A stretch of DNA of 17,167 bases, taken from Tannerellaceae bacterium (GTDB lineage: Bacteria; Bacteroidota; Bacteroidia; Bacteroidales; Tannerellaceae). The DNA lies in NCBI GenBank assembly GCA_031284275.1, contig JAITAD010000042.1, positions 1 through 17,167 of the forward strand. Direction: 5' to 3'. The notes beneath the pieces are model-generated. The model was not told the origin of the DNA and did no database searches. It was given only the letters and a program-made list of their open reading frames with translations. This document shows positions 1-8,996 of this stretch, in pieces; position 1 is the stretch's first letter, and the number at the start of each line of letters is the position of its first letter. The translations under genes were made by a program, and so were the position numbers.

Positions 1-500
1 AGGTCACCGATGACCATCATAACGGTGGTTGAAGTCGTAGGTGTCAATCCCAGCGGGCAAATCTCCGTCGGAGCGCCTGTAGAAAGCAAGACGGTAGCTT
101 GGCGGGAAAGAGGGCCGTCAGGGTTGGCGCTTATGACGATGAAAGGTATGTCAGGGACAAGGCCTCGACTTAATTCTACGAGTTCGAGCATCTCCCGTGT
201 CTTTCCCGAATTGGATATCAACAGCAGCAAGTCGTTGGGGCGTAGGAGGCCAAGGTCGCCGTGCTGCGCTTCGCTGGGGTGGAGAAAACAGGCAGGTGTT
301 CCGGTAGAAGAAAAGGTCGTGGCCATGTTCACCGCTACCTGTCCGGCCTTACCCATCCCACTGGTAACGAGCGTCCCCCCACGGTCATGTACGGAAGAAA
401 CGATAAGGTCTGTCGCTTTTTCGTAAGCAGTGGAAACGGGGATATTGCGTACGGCGCAGGCTTCTTTTTCCAAAAGGAGAGACAGTTCTTGCGTTGTCAT
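1..500 (-). CDS. kdsD: Arabinose-5-phosphate isomerase KdsD (SIS domain), 3' end outside window
   Basis: Partial gene; the ATG is at 498-500 and about 166 residues are visible before the window edge. The enzyme interconverts ribulose 5-phosphate and D-arabinose 5-phosphate, the first step of Kdo synthesis for LPS, in the cytoplasm. Seen: an SIS sugar-phosphate isomerase domain with GMGKAGQ (near 340-360), STGTPACFLHPSEAQHGDLG and the phosphate-binding LISNSGKTRE, then LGLTPTTSTTVMMVIGD at the edge, all typical of KdsD/KpsF. The CBS pair usual in the second half of the family would lie outside the window. It is divergent from gyrB across a 100-base gap. No Shine-Dalgarno sequence is evident, as is common in Bacteroidota. 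GutQ-type paralogues share the domain, but a Kdo role is the most likely. Confidence 0.9.
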   Translation of the reverse strand, partial: MTTQELSLLLEKEACAVRNIPVSTAYEKATDLIVSSVHDRGGTLVTSGMGKAGQVAVNMATTFSSTGTPACFLHPSEAQHGDLGLLRPNDLLLLISNSGKTREMLELVELSRGLVPDIPFIVISANPDGPLSRQATVLLSTGAPTEICPLGLTPTTSTTVMMVIGD

Positions 501-517
501 TTGCCTTTTTTGGAGGT

Positions 518-525
518 CAAAAATA
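518..525 (-). promoter_or_regulatory. Candidate -7 box for kdsD
   Basis: Read on the minus strand this is TATTTTTG, which fits the Bacteroidetes TAnnTTTG -7 consensus. It lies 18 bases from the kdsD ATG. I see no matching TTTG -33 box at the expected distance of about 20 bases, so this is a weak call. Confidence 0.35.
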
Positions 526-538
526 CGGTATTTTTTTG

Positions 539-546
539 TAGGTTTG
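539..546 (+). promoter_or_regulatory. Candidate -7 box for gyrB
   Basis: TAGGTTTG matches TAnnTTTG and lies 54 bases before the gyrB ATG. A TTTG at 509-512 is a little too far upstream (26 bases) to be an ideal -33 box. The T-rich tract at 531-538 overlaps, so the exact element is uncertain. Confidence 0.4.
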
Positions 547-558
547 CCATTCCTTTGA

Positions 559-2550
<1,992 letters not shown>

Positions 2551-2568
2551 TCGTTGCGGAGGAGAGCC

Positions 2569-3597
2569 ATGAGGACGCAGGTTGTAAAGTTATCGTTATT
2601 GGTTGCTGCCGCACTTGCGCCGCTATCGTGCGGAGGCCCGTTGGAAAAGAAGGCGACGGGGATGATGTATGAGGTCGTCGTGGTGATGGAGCAGGCTGAT
2701 TGGGAAGGGGAGGTCGGAGAGGCGATAAAGGCAGACCTGTACGCCGACGTGCCGGGCTTGCCGCAATCGGAGGCGACGATGAAGATCATGTATGCCTCGC
2801 CCGGAAAGTTCGACGGTATGCTGACTTACGTGCGGAACATTCTGCAAGTAGACATCGACCCGAAAAAATACACGAAAGTGTCGCTCCATGCACAAAAGGA
2901 CGTTTGGGCTGACGGGCAGGCCGTAGTACGGCTGAACGCTCCCGATGCCCCTTCGGTCGTGGAATACATGCGTGCGCACGAGCGGATACTTGCCGATTAT
3001 TACACGGCTATGGAACGCCGCCGCCTGACGGCTCAACTCGAAAAAAGTTACCATCAGCCGTTGTCTCGAATGATAGAGGATAAGTTCGGTGTCACTCTGA
3101 AAGTCCCCACCGCTTTCGCCGCTTATAAAGAAGATGGACAAGACTTTTTCTGGGCTTCGGATAACGCCTCCTCCGGTAGGACAGACGTGGTGATATACAC
3201 TTTTCCCTATGAGTCGGCCGAAACGTTCACCCGAGACTATCTGGTGGCCAAACGCGATTCCGTCATGAAAATCAACATGCCCGGCGCTTTCCCGGACTCC
3301 TATATGGCAACCGAAACGACCTATGCAGAACCTGCCTACAAAGGTATCACGGTGAATGGCAAATATTGTGGAGAATTGCGCGGCCTTTGGCGGATGAAGG
3401 GTGATATGATGGGCGGCCCTTTTGTGAGTCATGCACGCGTGGATGAGGCGAACAACCGTATCGTCGTGGTGGAAGGGTTCGTTTATGCTCCGGAAACGGA
3501 TAAGAAAAATTACATCCGCCGTATAGAAGCGGCGCTTTACACCTTGCACCTCCCCGGAGAGGATACCGAGCTGCCGGAAGTGGAGATTCTTCCCTGA
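2569..3597 (+). CDS. DUF4837 family lipoprotein
   Basis: 342 aa from the ATG at 2569, chosen because a strong purine run GGAGGAGAG sits just before it; an in-frame TTG at 2554 would add five residues but has no such site. The N-terminus is a lipoprotein signal: Arg/Lys start, hydrophobic LSLLVAAALAPL, then Ser-Cys with Cys21 as the likely lipidated residue (the lipobox PLSC is loose). The body starts with ATGMMYEVVVVM, followed by a GLPQSEATMKIMYASPGKF block, and matches what I recall of DUF4837, a Bacteroidota-restricted family of unknown function. No catalytic motif is recognisable. It is probably anchored in the cell envelope, matured by Lgt (encoded at 6677-7519). Its place between gyrB and sufS does not suggest a role. 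Confidence 0.85.
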   Translation: MRTQVVKLSLLVAAALAPLSCGGPLEKKATGMMYEVVVVMEQADWEGEVGEAIKADLYADVPGLPQSEATMKIMYASPGKFDGMLTYVRNILQVDIDPKKYTKVSLHAQKDVWADGQAVVRLNAPDAPSVVEYMRAHERILADYYTAMERRRLTAQLEKSYHQPLSRMIEDKFGVTLKVPTAFAAYKEDGQDFFWASDNASSGRTDVVIYTFPYESAETFTRDYLVAKRDSVMKINMPGAFPDSYMATETTYAEPAYKGITVNGKYCGELRGLWRMKGDMMGGPFVSHARVDEANNRIVVVEGFVYAPETDKKNYIRRIEAALYTLHLPGEDTELPEVEILP

Positions 3598-3635
3598 AAA
3601 CCCTGAAAACATTACCTCCAATTCAACCCCACCCC

Positions 3636-4853
3636 ATGTTAGATGTACAAACCCTCCGTAGCGACTTTCCCATACTCGCCCGTACCGTCTATGACAAGCC
3701 GCTGATATACTTCGACAACGCCGCCACCACACAGAAGCCGCAGGTCGTGGTAGAACAGATACGTAATGCCTATTATGACGTCAATGCCAATGTTCACCGA
3801 GGTGTCCATTTCCTGAGCCAACAAGCCACCGACGCCCACGAAGACGCCCGTCGTACAGTCCAAACGTTCATACACGCAGCCCACGCCCACGAAATTATTT
3901 TCACTCGAGGAACGACGGAAGCCATCAACCTCGTAGCCTCCTCCTTTGCCGAAACAGGATTGGCCGAAGGCGATGAGGTGATCGTTTCCGCTATGGAGCA
4001 TCACTCCAATATCGTTCCTTGGCAATTGCAAGCTTCCCGTCGCGGTATTCGCCTGCGGGTTATCCCTATCAATGACGTCGGCGAGTTGGATATGGCAGCT
4101 TACCGTGCGCTCTTCTCCGAGCGAACCCGAATGGTGGCCGTTACGCATGTATCCAACGTATTGGGTACGATTAATCCCATCGAGGAAATCATTGCCGTGG
4201 CGCATAGCCATGACGTGCCTGTCCTTGTAGACGGTGCGCAGGCCGTTCCCCATTTCCCCGTTGATGTACAAGCCCTTGACGTCGATTTCTATGCTTTCTC
4301 GGCGCATAAGGTTTACGGACCGACGGGTATTGGCATCCTTTACGGCAAAGAACGACTCCTTGACCGTCTGCCTCCTTATCAGGGTGGAGGGGAAATGATC
4401 GCTACCGTATCGTTCGAGCGCACCACTTTCAATGAATTACCCTACAAGTTTGAGGCCGGTACCCCCGATTACATCGGCAGTACAGCCCTTGCCACCGCCT
4501 TGCGGTACGTCTCCCGCATCGGGCTTGCCGATATCGCCGCACACGAATCCGCCCTCCTGCATTATGCCACAGCCCAACTTTCCTCCATCCCCGGTATCCG
4601 TATTTTTGGACAATCCGCTCATAAGGGCGCTGTCCTCTCTTTTCTCCTGCCCGACATCCATGCTTACGATGCGGGCTTGCTCCTCGACCGCCTTGGTATA
4701 GCCGTCCGCACCGGACACCACTGCGCCCAGCCGCTCATGCAGTGTCTGGGCATAGAGGGCGCTATCCGCGCCTCTTTCGCCCTCTACAACACGACAGAGG
4801 AAATAGACAACTTCCGGCAAGCCCTGGGGCAGGTGCAAAGCATACTCCGATGA
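3636..4853 (+). CDS. sufS: Cysteine desulfurase SufS
   Basis: PLP enzyme of aminotransferase class V (group II desulfurase), 405 aa. It removes sulfur from L-cysteine as a persulfide for SUF Fe-S cluster assembly; some members also act as selenocysteine lyase. Seen: YFDNAATTQKP near residue 26, TRGTTEAINLVA, SAMEHHSNIVPWQ, VDGAQAVPH, the Schiff-base lysine Lys225 in SAHKVYGPTG, and the persulfide cysteine Cys363 in RTGHHCAQP. The short spacing and this motif are diagnostic of SufS rather than IscS/NifS. It lies 38 bases after the DUF4837 gene, and its TGA overlaps the next ATG (ATGA). No sufB, sufC, sufD, sufE or sufU is in the window, so the other SUF genes must lie elsewhere. Confidence 0.96.
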   Translation: MLDVQTLRSDFPILARTVYDKPLIYFDNAATTQKPQVVVEQIRNAYYDVNANVHRGVHFLSQQATDAHEDARRTVQTFIHAAHAHEIIFTRGTTEAINLVASSFAETGLAEGDEVIVSAMEHHSNIVPWQLQASRRGIRLRVIPINDVGELDMAAYRALFSERTRMVAVTHVSNVLGTINPIEEIIAVAHSHDVPVLVDGAQAVPHFPVDVQALDVDFYAFSAHKVYGPTGIGILYGKERLLDRLPPYQGGGEMIATVSFERTTFNELPYKFEAGTPDYIGSTALATALRYVSRIGLADIAAHESALLHYATAQLSSIPGIRIFGQSAHKGAVLSFLLPDIHAYDAGLLLDRLGIAVRTGHHCAQPLMQCLGIEGAIRASFALYNTTEEIDNFRQALGQVQSILR

Positions 4854-5266
4854 AACGCCTCTTTCGTTATCTCCGTTCCTATCCCCTCTCTTTTGCGCTC
4901 GCCTTGACGGTGCTCGTGCTCACCTTCTTTCGCCCCCCTAAGATAGAGGCGCCACAGGACATGGATAAGTGGGTGCACCTCATCATGTATGCCGGTCTCT
5001 CCGGCGTATTTTGGATCGAATATCTCCGTGCTTACAGTCCTGCAACGGCGAGAGTGTTTCGCCCTGTTCGCGCTTTTCTTTTTGCCGCCCTCATCCCTAC
5101 CTTGTTGGGTTTCCTCACCGAATATTTGCAGGGATTGCTCACGGTGTACCGTACGGCCGACTCTATGGACGCTGTCATGAACGTTTCCGGTGTCGTGTCG
5201 GCTACGCTCTTCTCATGGTTTGTCCTCCGTCCGTATCTCCATCGTCCATCGGAACCTCCCCGCTGA
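4850..5266 (+). CDS. VanZ-like family membrane protein
   Basis: 138 aa, basic N-terminus (MKRLFRYLR) and about four hydrophobic segments near residues 12-28, 42-62, 78-96 and 112-128. The VanZ-like signature is visible: [14 protein letters not shown] after the first membrane segment, [13 protein letters not shown], then [14 protein letters not shown]. The family is a broad group of small inner-membrane proteins. VanZ itself gives low-level teicoplanin resistance, but most homologues have no known function and resistance should not be assumed here. The start is fixed by an ATGA overlap with the sufS stop, and its own TGA overlaps the rnhB ATG (TGATG). It is therefore translationally coupled on both sides. 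Confidence 0.85.
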   Translation: MKRLFRYLRSYPLSFALALTVLVLTFFRPPKIEAPQDMDKWVHLIMYAGLSGVFWIEYLRAYSPATARVFRPVRAFLFAALIPTLLGFLTEYLQGLLTVYRTADSMDAVMNVSGVVSATLFSWFVLRPYLHRPSEPPR

Positions 5267-5865
5267 TGCTTCTCTCCTGCCTCAACCCGAACACTGTCGA
5301 AGCCGGTTGTGACGAGGCCGGCAGAGGTTGCCTTGCCGGAGACGTTTTCGCCGCTGCTGTCATCCTCCCGCCCGATTTCCGCCATCCTGTGTTGAACGAC
5401 AGCAAACAGCTCTCTGCCAAACAACGTTACGCCCTCCGTCCCCTTATCGAACAGGAAGCCGTCGCATGGGCTGTCGCTACGGCTACTCCCCAAGAAATAG
5501 ACCGTATCAACATCCTCAACGCTTCCATCCTCGCCATGCACCGCGCCGTCGCTCTCCTCCCTTTATCCCCTCAACATCTCCTCATCGACGGTCCTCGTTT
5601 CAAACCCTGTGCAGGTATCCCGTACACCGCCATTCCGCATGGCGATGCGCTGTATCTCTCTATTGCCGCCGCCTCTGTCCTGGCCAAGACCTACCGCGAC
5701 GATTACATGACGCTTCTCTCCCCGCTCTATCCGCACTACGGATGGCAGGAAAATAAAGGTTATCCCACCCGATTTCACCGTCAGGCCATCCTCCGGTACG
5801 GCCTCTCTCCGCTTCACCGCCTATCATTTAATACTCATTATCCGACTTTATGGAAAAATACATAA
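5266..5865 (+). CDS. rnhB: Ribonuclease HII
   Basis: 199 aa. Cleaves the RNA strand of RNA/DNA hybrids and single ribonucleotides embedded in DNA. The acidic catalytic set is complete: Asp16 and Glu17 in [11 protein letters not shown], Asp108 in LLIDGPRF and Asp127 in [21 protein letters not shown] (44-50), SVLAKTYRD and GYPT are further family motifs. An open frame continues far upstream, but the ATG at 5266 is chosen because it places the DEAGRG motif at residue 16, as in the family, and overlaps the VanZ-like stop. The end overlaps punA by 16 bases. The coding strand is unusually pyrimidine-rich: 5341-5400 is 60% G+C by direct count and dominated by C and T. Confidence 0.96.
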   Translation: MLLSCLNPNTVEAGCDEAGRGCLAGDVFAAAVILPPDFRHPVLNDSKQLSAKQRYALRPLIEQEAVAWAVATATPQEIDRINILNASILAMHRAVALLPLSPQHLLIDGPRFKPCAGIPYTAIPHGDALYLSIAAASVLAKTYRDDYMTLLSPLYPHYGWQENKGYPTRFHRQAILRYGLSPLHRLSFNTHYPTLWKNT

Positions 5866-6680
5866 AAACGGCAGACTACCTTGCTGCGCAGACGGACTTG
5901 CAGCCTGTACAAGCGGTTATTCTGGGCAGTGGGCTTGGCGCTCTGGCTGAGCGTCTTACTGTACCGGTGACCATCCCCTACGCCGAGATTCCCCACTTCC
6001 CGACCTCTACTGTCGATGGACACAAAGGTTGCCTCCTTTGCGGGTGTCTTGACGGTGTTCCCCTCTGGGTACTGCAAGGCCGTTTCCATTACTACGAAGG
6101 GTATGCGATGCAGCAGGTTACCTATCCCGTCCGCGTACTGCGCCTGCTTGGCGTTCGGCATCTGCTCGTATCCAATGCTGCCGGAGGAATCAATCCTGCG
6201 TTTCGTACCGGCGACCTCATGATCATCCGTGACCACATCAACATGATGCCCAATCCGTTGGTCGGTCTCAACGACGACCGTTTCGGTACCCGATTCCCTG
6301 ACATGACGCACGCTTACGACCCCCTCCACATCCGTTGGATGGAAGAGGAGGCCGAACGTTTGGGCGTTTCCCTCCGTAAGGGCGTTTATGTCGGCCTGAC
6401 TGGTCCTTCGTTTGAGACGCCTGCCGAATATGCCTTTTATGCACGCGGAGGAGGTGATGCCGTTGGAATGAGTACCGTGCCGGAGGTTATCGTCGCCCGA
6501 CATGCCGGTATGTCGGTCTTCGGCATGTCGGTGATTACGAATGAGGGTTACCGTTGTGCGGAAGGCCTCGTGAACGATGGCGACGACGTTATCCGTGCCG
6601 CCGAAAAGGCTACCGCCACATTAACGACGCTTTTTGCCGCCCTCATCTCCCGCATTGCTGCGGAAACGGATAAGCCTTAA
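5850..6680 (+). CDS. punA: Purine nucleoside phosphorylase (class I, inosine/guanosine type)
   Basis: 276 aa, typical for trimeric NP-I enzymes. It phosphorolyses inosine and guanosine to free base plus ribose 1-phosphate in purine salvage. Seen: phosphate-binding VILGSGLG (23-30), the GRFHYYEGY loop with His80, [37 protein letters not shown] with the ribose-site Met, and VITNEG with the purine-binding Asn. It is the last gene of the plus-strand run, overlapping rnhB by 16 bases. Its TAA overlaps the lgt stop codon on the other strand, so no terminator fits between them. The alternative, MTAP (methylthioadenosine phosphorylase), is less likely given the GPSFETPAE block. Confidence 0.94.
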   Translation: MEKYIKTADYLAAQTDLQPVQAVILGSGLGALAERLTVPVTIPYAEIPHFPTSTVDGHKGCLLCGCLDGVPLWVLQGRFHYYEGYAMQQVTYPVRVLRLLGVRHLLVSNAAGGINPAFRTGDLMIIRDHINMMPNPLVGLNDDRFGTRFPDMTHAYDPLHIRWMEEEAERLGVSLRKGVYVGLTGPSFETPAEYAFYARGGGDAVGMSTVPEVIVARHAGMSVFGMSVITNEGYRCAEGLVNDGDDVIRAAEKATATLTTLFAALISRIAAETDKP

Positions 6681-7519
6681 GCTTTCTTGCGGCTGCGCAG
6701 CGCAAACCATATCCCTGCCGCTATAAAGGGAATACTCAACAATTGCCCCATGTTCAGCGCCATGCCGGCCTCGAAGGTCTCTTGGTCGTTTTTGACGAAC
6801 TCTACCAAAAAACGCGATCCGAAAACGCAAATCATAAAAATCCCGAAGATAAACCCTTCTTTTTGCGCCATTCCTTTTTTGAAATAGAGCCATAAGCAGA
6901 GTCCGAAGATGAGCAGGTAGAAGCCGGCTTCGTACAACTGCGTGGGGTGGGAGGGCGCCGAAAAGACCGGATCCGCTCCGTTCCGCCATTTCCACAAGTT
7001 CTCGATGAAACGGAACGCCCAAGGTACGTCCGTTACGTGCCCGTATATCTCGTGGTTCATCAGATTGCCCAAACGTATCATGGCAGCTACGAATCCTGTG
7101 GGAACGACCAGACGGTCGAAAGCCCACAACATTCCCCGATGCGAAACCCGTTTGGAATAGAGCCATGTGGAAACCATAATCCCTAACGTCCCGCCGTGGC
7201 TTGCCAATCCACCCTCCCACACTTTCAAGATTTCTATGGGATGAGCCAGATAATACCCCGGCGCATAGAACAGGCAATGTCCTAATCTGGCACCAACGAT
7301 CGTCCCTATCACGGTGTATATCAGCAGAGAGTCTAACTGTTCACGGGGCAGTTTTTCTCTGTCCCACATCTTCCCCACAATGATGTAACCCACAGCAAAA
7401 CCGATGGCGAAAGCCAGCCCGTACCACCGTATTTCCCGTCCGCCGATACTGAATATTGCCGGATCTGCCATCCATGTCACGTACCCTAACGCATTACCTG
7501 CATATTCCGACCATCCCAT
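6677..7519 (-). CDS. lgt: Prolipoprotein diacylglyceryl transferase Lgt
   Basis: 280 aa inner-membrane enzyme that moves diacylglycerol from phosphatidylglycerol to the lipobox cysteine, the first step of lipoprotein maturation. Seen: IRWYGLAFAIGF, GARLGHCLFY (76-85), SHGGTLG with His108, and the signature MIRLGNLMNHEIYG with Arg149, Asn152, Asn155 and Glu157, matching essential E. coli residues His103, Arg143 and Asn146. Several hydrophobic spans fit the usual seven-helix fold. The frame is open upstream to 7636, but that 39-residue extension (Cys/Arg/Lys-rich) contains the promoter region and is not Lgt-like, so the ATG at 7519 is chosen. Two lipoproteins in this window (2569-3597 and 15699-16139) would be substrates. 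Confidence 0.95.
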   Translation of the reverse strand: MGWSEYAGNALGYVTWMADPAIFSIGGREIRWYGLAFAIGFAVGYIIVGKMWDREKLPREQLDSLLIYTVIGTIVGARLGHCLFYAPGYYLAHPIEILKVWEGGLASHGGTLGIMVSTWLYSKRVSHRGMLWAFDRLVVPTGFVAAMIRLGNLMNHEIYGHVTDVPWAFRFIENLWKWRNGADPVFSAPSHPTQLYEAGFYLLIFGLCLWLYFKKGMAQKEGFIFGIFMICVFGSRFLVEFVKNDQETFEAGMALNMGQLLSIPFIAAGIWFALRSRKKA

Positions 7520-7586
7520 AACGGTTACCCCATTAACGTCCTGCCTGCATTCCCTCTTCCTGCAATCGGAGGAGGCCTCTCGCCCG

Positions 7587-7594
7587 CAAAGGTA
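7587..7594 (-). promoter_or_regulatory. Promoter -7 box for lgt
   Basis: On the minus strand this reads TACCTTTG, a perfect match to TAnnTTTG. A TTTC at 7615-7618 (minus) stands 20 bases upstream as an imperfect -33 box. The lgt ATG is about 68 bases downstream. The -33 region overlaps the mazG promoter on the other strand. Confidence 0.55.
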
Positions 7595-7598
7595 ACGA

Positions 7599-7630
7599 TT
7601 TGCGAGGTGTGGAAGAAAGGGGTATTTTTG
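7599..7630 (+). promoter_or_regulatory. Promoter for mazG (-33 and -7 boxes)
   Basis: TTTG at 7599-7602 and TATTTTTG at 7623-7630 are separated by exactly 20 bases, the spacing expected for the Bacteroidetes housekeeping sigma factor (TTTG ... TAnnTTTG). The mazG ATG follows 24 bases after the -7 box. This is the best complete promoter in the window. It is divergent with the lgt promoter. Confidence 0.65.
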
Positions 7631-7654
7631 CGGCATTAAATTAATCGGATTGCA

Positions 7655-8431
7655 ATGAATAGAGCAGAGCGTTTGGAGGCTTTCGGAAAATTACTGGATG
7701 TGATGGCGGAGTTGAGGGTGAAATGCCCATGGGATAGGAAACAGACCAATGAAAGCCTGCGAACGAACACCATCGAAGAAGTTTATGAATTGTGTGACGC
7801 ACTTATCCGTGATGACAACGACGATATCCGCAAGGAACTGGGCGATATCCTCCTGCATGTCGTTTTCTATGCGTTGATTGGAGAGGAAAAAGGCGCCTTT
7901 GATATCGGAGATGTTTGCAATACCCTTTGCCAAAAACTGATTTACCGACATCCGCATGTCTTCGGCGCTACGGAGGCCGATACCTCCCGACAGGTGGAAC
8001 AGAATTGGGAGCAGCTCAAGTTGAAAGAGAAAGGAGGGAACAAGACGGTGCTTGAAGGCGTTCCGGCAGCGTTGCCTTCCGTTGTTAAGGCGCACCGCAT
8101 ACAAGACAAGGCACGTAATGCGGGTTTCGATTGGGAGGTGCGTGAACAGGTGTGGGACAAGGTGCAGGAAGAGTTCTCCGAGTTGAAGGCGGAAATCGGC
8201 AACATGGATGCCGACCGCATGGAAGCGGAGTTCGGCGACCTTTTCTTCAGCCTCATCAATGCGGCGCGCCTCTACAAAATCAATCCTGATAACGCTTTGG
8301 AACGTACCAATCGCAAGTTTATCTCCCGTTTCAATTACATGGAGCAACGGGTAATGGAACAGGGAGGGGCGCTTAAAGACTTGACGCTCGACGAGCAGAA
8401 TCTCCTCTGGGATGAAGCCAAGCAGCGATGA
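7655..8431 (+). CDS. mazG: Nucleoside triphosphate pyrophosphohydrolase MazG
   Basis: 258 aa, the usual length of two-domain MazG. Hydrolyses (d)NTPs to NMP and pyrophosphate; in E. coli it also limits ppGpp and is thought to clean the nucleotide pool. Seen: CPWDRKQT near residue 24 and LRTNTIEEVYEL, with the metal-binding set Glu41/Glu42/Glu45 and Glu61/Asp64 (KELGDILLHVVFY). A second MazG domain has EEFSEL (Glu172, Glu173, Glu176) and EAEFGDLFFSL (Glu192, Asp195), followed by NRKFISRF. No MazE/MazF toxin pair is next to it. It overlaps the sigma factor gene by 20 bases, so the two are likely co-translated. Confidence 0.95.
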   Translation: MNRAERLEAFGKLLDVMAELRVKCPWDRKQTNESLRTNTIEEVYELCDALIRDDNDDIRKELGDILLHVVFYALIGEEKGAFDIGDVCNTLCQKLIYRHPHVFGATEADTSRQVEQNWEQLKLKEKGGNKTVLEGVPAALPSVVKAHRIQDKARNAGFDWEVREQVWDKVQEEFSELKAEIGNMDADRMEAEFGDLFFSLINAARLYKINPDNALERTNRKFISRFNYMEQRVMEQGGALKDLTLDEQNLLWDEAKQR

Positions 8432-8996
8432 AGCGCTTCTGGAGAAGTTGCGCCATGCCGATCCGCAGGTCCAACGACAAGGTTTTGCCGACATGATAGA
8501 TGCTTACGGCGAGAAGCTCTATTGGCAAATACGCAAAATGGTGTTGGATCACGATGATGCCAACGACCTCCTCCAAAACACTTTCCTCAAAGCTTGGACA
8601 AGTCTGGATAACTTTCGTGGCGAGGCCAAACTCTCCACGTGGCTTTACAAGATTGCCGCCAACGAGAGTCTCACTTTTCTGAGCCGGCAGCAAGCCCGTA
8701 ACTGTGTGTCCCTTGATGAGGCCGACACCTATCTTACCGATCGCCTCACCGCCGGCAGTTTCTTCGATGGTGATGAAGCGCAAACCCGCTTGCAGGAAGC
8801 TATCCTGCGTCTGCCTCGAAAGCAGCGGCAAGTCTTCAATATGAAGTACTTCGATGAGATGAAATACGAAGAAATGTCGGAAATACTCGGCACGTCCGTT
8901 GGGGCGCTCAAAGCCTCTTACCACCACGCCGTGAAGAAGATAGAGGATTACATCCGCTCAGGCAACGTAATGCCCAATAACGACATCCCCAGCTGA
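8412..8996 (+). CDS. RNA polymerase sigma-70 family factor, ECF type
   Basis: 194 aa, ECF-sized with only regions 2 and 4. Region 2 (about 24-92) shows YWQIRKMVLDHDDANDLLQN then TFLKAW, and FRGEAKLSTWLYKIAANESL, which bind core polymerase and the -10 DNA. Region 4 (about 127-182) shows LPRKQRQVFNMKYFDEMKYE and an HTH with GTSVGALKASYHHA for -35 binding. The ATG at 8412 lies inside the mazG end; the next in-frame ATG (8493) would cut into region 2. No anti-sigma factor gene follows: the 3' end runs 49 bases into argS on the other strand. Its regulon and signal cannot be told from the window. ECF factors in Bacteroidota often pair with FecR-like anti-sigma factors and SusC/D loci, which are absent here. 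Confidence 0.9.
   Translation: MKPSSDEALLEKLRHADPQVQRQGFADMIDAYGEKLYWQIRKMVLDHDDANDLLQNTFLKAWTSLDNFRGEAKLSTWLYKIAANESLTFLSRQQARNCVSLDEADTYLTDRLTAGSFFDGDEAQTRLQEAILRLPRKQRQVFNMKYFDEMKYEEMSEILGTSVGALKASYHHAVKKIEDYIRSGNVMPNNDIPS

Noticed and set aside
2554..2568. TTG start for the DUF4837 gene
   Set aside because: The ATG at 2569 is preceded by GGAGGAGAG and gives a better signal peptide.
2623..3732. Long open frame on the minus strand (about 369 codons) opposite the DUF4837 gene
   Set aside because: It has no recognisable motif, mirrors the codon pattern of the plus-strand gene, runs into sufS, and the sense frame has a clear lipoprotein signal and family match.
4850..5266. VanZ-like protein as a glycopeptide resistance gene
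   Set aside because: The family is broad, no other van genes are present, and Gram-negative Bacteroidota are not expected to need it; the name reflects homology only.
7520..7636. 39-residue N-terminal extension of lgt
   Set aside because: The extension is rich in Cys and Arg, unlike Lgt, and contains the lgt -7 box; the ATG at 7519 gives the normal family length.
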